From NCBI GenBank assembly GCA_965205735.1, contig OZ242179.1:2914001-2978000 (forward strand): a DNA stretch of 64,000 nt, written 5' to 3'. The stretch comes from VXNE01 sp965205735 (GTDB lineage: Bacteria > Pseudomonadota > Gammaproteobacteria > Pseudomonadales > Azotimanducaceae). The stretch's first letter is position 1. Each line of letters begins with the position of its first letter. Positions 60,586-64,000 of the stretch are shown here, one piece after another. Both the position numbers and the translations under genes were made by a program. A model generated the notes under the pieces. That model did not search any database. It was not told where the DNA came from and was given only the letters and a program-made list of their open reading frames with translations.

Positions 60586-62136
60586 ATGAGCAAAGAGATT
60601 CTCACCGTTGTCGAGTCGTTGTCCCACGAGAAGGGCGTGTCGGAGGAGGTGATCTTCGCGGCGCTTGAATCCGCGCTCGCGATGGCGACCAAGAAGAGGT
60701 ATGTGGAAGATGCGGAGTTTCGCGTCGCCATCGATCGGAGTATCGGCGACTACGAAACGTTTCGCCGTTGGCTGGTTGTCGACCCGGAACGGGAACTCGA
60801 AGAAGACGAGTTCGACAATCCAGACGCGGAACTGACACCCGAACAGGCGGAAGAAAAGGACGCGTCGCTTGAGATTGGTGACTTCTACGAAATCCCCGTC
60901 GAGTCGGTGGAGTTCGGTCGTATCGCCGCACAGGCTGCCAGGCAGGTTCTGACACAGAAGGTTCGGGAAGCGGAGCGCGCGCAAGTCCTCGAAAAATACC
61001 TGCCCAGGGTGGGGCAACTGGTGAGCGGCTCGGTCAAACGCACGACGCGAGAAGCGGTGATTGTCGATCTAGGCAACAACGCCGAAGCGATATTGATGCG
61101 AACGTCATTGATTCCAAGGGAAATTTTCCGCGTGGGTGACCGCATGCGCGCGCTGTTGACGGAAATCCAACCCGAAGTGCGCGGACCACAACTCATGCTG
61201 TCGCGCACGGATCCCGAGATGCTGATCGAGTTGTTCAAGGTCGAGGTGCCGGAAATCGCGGAGCACATCATCGAGATTCGGGCGGCGGCTCGAAATCCGG
61301 GATCGCGCGCGAAGATCGCCGTGTACACCAACGATGGTCGCATAGACCCTGTCGGCGCGTGCGTCGGTATGCGCGGTTCGCGCGTTCAGGCCGTTTGCAG
61401 CGAATTGGACGGGGAGCGGGTGGACATCGTCCTCTGGGATCAAGACCCGGCGCAGCTAGCCATCAACGCGATGCAACCTGCGGAAGTCGCGTCCATCGTG
61501 CTCGACGACGAGACACGCTCGATGGATATCGCCGTGCGGGAAGACAACCTCGCTCAAGCCATCGGTCACAAAGGGGAAAACGTCCGGCTTGCCAGCCAAC
61601 TCACGGGGTGGGATCTCAACATCATGAGCGACGAAGAGGCGGCCCAGCGTCAGGAGGACGAGGCGCTGTCCTATATCGAGCGGTTCAAGGAGTCGCTTTC
61701 CGTCGGCGAGGACGTTGCCGCTGTCCTTGCGGAGGAAGGTTTTACCACCGTCGAAGAGGTCGCCTACGTTCCGATCGAAGAACTTCGGGCCATCCGGGGT
61801 TTCGACGATGAAATCGTCGAAGAACTGCGCACTCGAGCCAAGGACGCCTTGCTGGCGAAACAGATGGCTTCGGGCGATGCGGAGGCAGGCGAGCCTGCGG
61901 AGGACCTGTTGAATCTCGATGGCATGGATAGTGAACTTGCCTACAGGCTCGCGGCGAACGCTATCGTCACCAGGGAAGACCTGGCGGAGCTGGCAACGCC
62001 GGATCTGCTCGACATCGAAGCTGCAATCGGCGAAGAGAGAGCAAGCGCACTGATTATGACGGCGCGCGCCCCCTGGTTCGAAGATGAGGAACCCGAAACC
62101 GATGCGCTATCCCCACCGGATGGCGGAGGGAGCTGA
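60586..62136 (+). CDS. nusA: transcription termination/antitermination factor NusA
   Basis: This 516-residue factor binds RNA polymerase and nascent RNA. An N-terminal domain (VVESLSHEKGVSEEVIFAAL) is followed by S1 (about 135-200), KH1 and KH2 (VGACVGMRGSRVQAVCSELD, AIGHKGENVRLASQLTGWDL) and two C-terminal acidic repeats (VAAVLAEEGFTTVEEVAYVP and LAYRLAANAIVTREDLAELA). The last repeats can regulate RNA binding. It is transcribed with rimP and infB. Confidence 0.95.
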   Translation: MSKEILTVVESLSHEKGVSEEVIFAALESALAMATKKRYVEDAEFRVAIDRSIGDYETFRRWLVVDPERELEEDEFDNPDAELTPEQAEEKDASLEIGDFYEIPVESVEFGRIAAQAARQVLTQKVREAERAQVLEKYLPRVGQLVSGSVKRTTREAVIVDLGNNAEAILMRTSLIPREIFRVGDRMRALLTEIQPEVRGPQLMLSRTDPEMLIELFKVEVPEIAEHIIEIRAAARNPGSRAKIAVYTNDGRIDPVGACVGMRGSRVQAVCSELDGERVDIVLWDQDPAQLAINAMQPAEVASIVLDDETRSMDIAVREDNLAQAIGHKGENVRLASQLTGWDLNIMSDEEAAQRQEDEALSYIERFKESLSVGEDVAAVLAEEGFTTVEEVAYVPIEELRAIRGFDDEIVEELRTRAKDALLAKQMASGDAEAGEPAEDLLNLDGMDSELAYRLAANAIVTREDLAELATPDLLDIEAAIGEERASALIMTARAPWFEDEEPETDALSPPDGGGS

Positions 62137-62141
62137 GCCGT

Positions 62142-64000
62142 ATGGCAGAAGTAACGGTCAAGCAACTGGCCGCTGCGGTGAATGTTCCCGCAGAGCGCCT
62201 GTTGAAACAGATGGGCGAGGCGGGTCTGCCCCAACAAAACGAAGACGAAACCGTTAGCGATGATCAGAAGAGGCAGTTCCTCGATCACCTGAACCGCGCC
62301 AAAGATGCCGCACCAAGCCCGCCAAGGCGGATCACATTGAAACGTACCTCCCGCTCGACGCTCAGAGGGGGGCAGGGCCGCGGCGGACATACGGTCTCGG
62401 TGCAGCGGAAGCGGCGGCGAATCTATGTCAAGAGAGACGGAGCTGCGAGTCCCTCGGTCGTCCCGCCGCCGGCTGCCGAGGCGAAGCCAACGCAGGTCGA
62501 AATCGAGGCGGAGCGGATCAGGCAGCAGGAACTGGCGCGCAAGGCTGCGGAGGAAGAGATTCGCGAGAGCGCCGCGCGGCGGCAGCGCGAAAAGGAGGAA
62601 CAGGAGCGGCAAAGGCAGGAGCAACTCGCCCGGCTGGAGGAAGAAGCGAAACAAGCGGCGGAAGCGGCGAAAGCCGCAGAGGGCGCAAAGTCGCCCGCCA
62701 CCGCAGAAGTGGCAAGGTCGCAGGAACGCGTCGGAAAGCGTGTCAAGGACAGGATTGATCGCGCGAAGGAAAAAGAGCGAGTCAGGAACGACGAATTCGG
62801 AGACGGCAGGTCTCGCCGCCGAGAGCTATCGTTGAAACGTCAGGCCCGTCCTCCCAGGCGACGGCTGTCGACCAGTATTTCAATAGAGACCAAGGGCGGC
62901 GAATTCACGCTTCCGCAAGACGCGATTCAACATGAAGTCGAGCTGACAGAAATCATCCAGGTGGGTGAACTCGCGCAGCGCATGAGTGTCAAGGCCGGGG
63001 AGGTCATAAAGACGCTCATGGATATGGGCGTGGTCGCTACGATCAACCAGCCGCTGGACCAGGAAACGGCTTCTCTCGTTGTCGAGGAGATGGGCCACAA
63101 GGTCAAACTGGTGGCGACCGACGAGATCGAGCAGGAACACAAGGAATCGTTGATCATCGATGGCGAAAGCGAAGGGCGCACCGCTGTCGTGACGGTGATG
63201 GGGCATGTCGATCACGGCAAGACTTCGCTGCTCGACCATATCCGCAATACGCGCGTTGTGGCCGGCGAAGCCGGAGGAATCACCCAGCATATCGGTGCTT
63301 ATCGGGTGACCACCGAGTACGGCGACATCAGCTTCCTGGATACTCCCGGCCACGCCGCGTTCGCAGCGATGCGCGCACGCGGTGCCCGCGCCACCGACAT
63401 CGTCGTGCTCGTGGTGGCGGCTGACGACGGCGTGATGCCACAAACGGAAGAGGCGGTGCAACACGCCAAAGCGTCGGAAGTTCCCATCGTTGTGGCGATC
63501 AACAAGATGGATCTGGAGGGTGCCGATCCGGAGCGCATCAAGAATGAACTCGTGGCCTTGGATGTCATCCCCGAAGAATGGGGCGGAGACACGCAGTTTG
63601 TCGAAGTGTCGGCGGAGACCGGCGACGGCGTCAGTCGCCTGCTTGAGGCGATCAATCTGCAGGCGGAAATACTGGAACTCAAGGCTGTCCCGGAGGCGCC
63701 GGGACGCGGGGTGGTGGTCGAATCCCGCCTTGACCGAGGACGCGGCCCGATAGCAACGATACTGGTGCAGAACGGCAGCTTGAGACGCGGTGATATCGTG
63801 ATCGCCGGCGAACGCTACGGGCGCGTCCGGCTGATGATGAATGAACGGGGGGAGCCCGTCGCAGAAGCGGGTCCGTCGGTTCCCGTCGAGATTCTGGGTT
63901 TGAATGAGACGCCGGAGGCGGGCGACGATTTCGCTGTCGTGGCGGACGAACGGCGCGCACGGGAGCTGGCACAGTTTCGGGCAGACCAGAGCCAGGCGAA
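62142..64000 (+). CDS. infB: translation initiation factor IF-2 (5' part, runs off right edge)
   Basis: Six hundred and nineteen residues are present before the window ends, with no stop. The N-terminal IF2_N domain (EVTVKQLAAAVNVPAERLLK) is followed by a Lys/Arg/Glu-rich charged linker (about 60-240), a second IF2_N-like segment (VGELAQRMSVKAGEVIKTLM), and the GTPase domain with G1 GHVDHGKT (354-361), G3 DTPGH and G4 NKMD. It loads fMet-tRNA on the 30S subunit. ATG 62142 lies six bases after nusA. Confidence 0.95.
   Translation, partial: MAEVTVKQLAAAVNVPAERLLKQMGEAGLPQQNEDETVSDDQKRQFLDHLNRAKDAAPSPPRRITLKRTSRSTLRGGQGRGGHTVSVQRKRRRIYVKRDGAASPSVVPPPAAEAKPTQVEIEAERIRQQELARKAAEEEIRESAARRQREKEEQERQRQEQLARLEEEAKQAAEAAKAAEGAKSPATAEVARSQERVGKRVKDRIDRAKEKERVRNDEFGDGRSRRRELSLKRQARPPRRRLSTSISIETKGGEFTLPQDAIQHEVELTEIIQVGELAQRMSVKAGEVIKTLMDMGVVATINQPLDQETASLVVEEMGHKVKLVATDEIEQEHKESLIIDGESEGRTAVVTVMGHVDHGKTSLLDHIRNTRVVAGEAGGITQHIGAYRVTTEYGDISFLDTPGHAAFAAMRARGARATDIVVLVVAADDGVMPQTEEAVQHAKASEVPIVVAINKMDLEGADPERIKNELVALDVIPEEWGGDTQFVEVSAETGDGVSRLLEAINLQAEILELKAVPEAPGRGVVVESRLDRGRGPIATILVQNGSLRRGDIVIAGERYGRVRLMMNERGEPVAEAGPSVPVEILGLNETPEAGDDFAVVADERRARELAQFRADQSQA

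Overview
The window is GC-rich, densely coded DNA from a gammaproteobacterium. The evidence is gene order. metY-rimP-nusA-infB, ftsH-folP-glmM-tpiA-secG-tRNA-Leu(GAG), carAB-greA-rlmE, radC-rpmB-rpmG-mutM, coaBC-algC-argB, divergent rph-pyrE / yicC-gmk, and mtaD-ubiG all follow layouts known from that class. The accessory genes (sulfatase, several PhyH-type dioxygenases, a TauD-type dioxygenase, a 2-hydroxyacyl-CoA lyase-like enzyme) suggest a marine or host-associated lineage, but that is inference.

Layout. 1-13741 is an accessory, catabolism-flavoured region. It holds a partial unknown gene, a PhyH dioxygenase, an acyl-CoA carboxylase carboxyltransferase, then a decay zone (about 2927-6679) with remnants of a CaiB/BaiF CoA transferase, a transposase, an SDR dehydrogenase, a multiply frameshifted unknown gene and a truncated solute-binding protein around one intact yaiI. 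After it come a sulfatase, a Gfo/Idh/MocA oxidoreductase, two more PhyH proteins, a TIM-barrel isomerase and a fourth PhyH protein. 13742-15092 carries a 47-bp tandem repeat and an amidohydrolase interrupted in frame by a palindromic element. 15157-29721 is mostly housekeeping: mtaD-ubiG; yciO-trpS-scpA-scpB-rluB; yciB, an SH3 protein, pdxJ, a cyclophilin, a membrane-anchored cold-shock-domain protein, argS; a fatty-acid desaturase; mnmC.

29762-38984 is a second accessory block. A TauD-family dioxygenase and an ADP-forming acyl-CoA synthetase face a 2-hydroxyacyl-CoA lyase-like TPP enzyme. They are followed by a probable type II restriction-modification pair (m5C methyltransferase plus DUF4928 protein), a secreted HNH-type nuclease, an SMP-30 lactonase and a small Cys4 protein. 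From 38990 to the end is core genome: DNA repair, ribosomal proteins L33 and L28, CoA, sugar-nucleotide, arginine and pyrimidine synthesis, transcription and translation factors, FtsH, folate, cell-wall and glycolytic enzymes, two tRNAs, ending inside infB.

How they work together. The core operons are conventional. In the accessory part, PhyH/TauD hydroxylases, CoA-activating enzymes and a HACL-like lyase together resemble an alpha-oxidation-style route for 2-hydroxylated acyl-CoAs. The sulfatase, oxidoreductase and isomerase fit breakdown of a sulfated sugar or polyol. Neither substrate can be read from sequence. The most unusual signal is a short palindromic element that occurs in an intergenic region and also inside two coding regions in the same reading frame, giving related inserted peptides.
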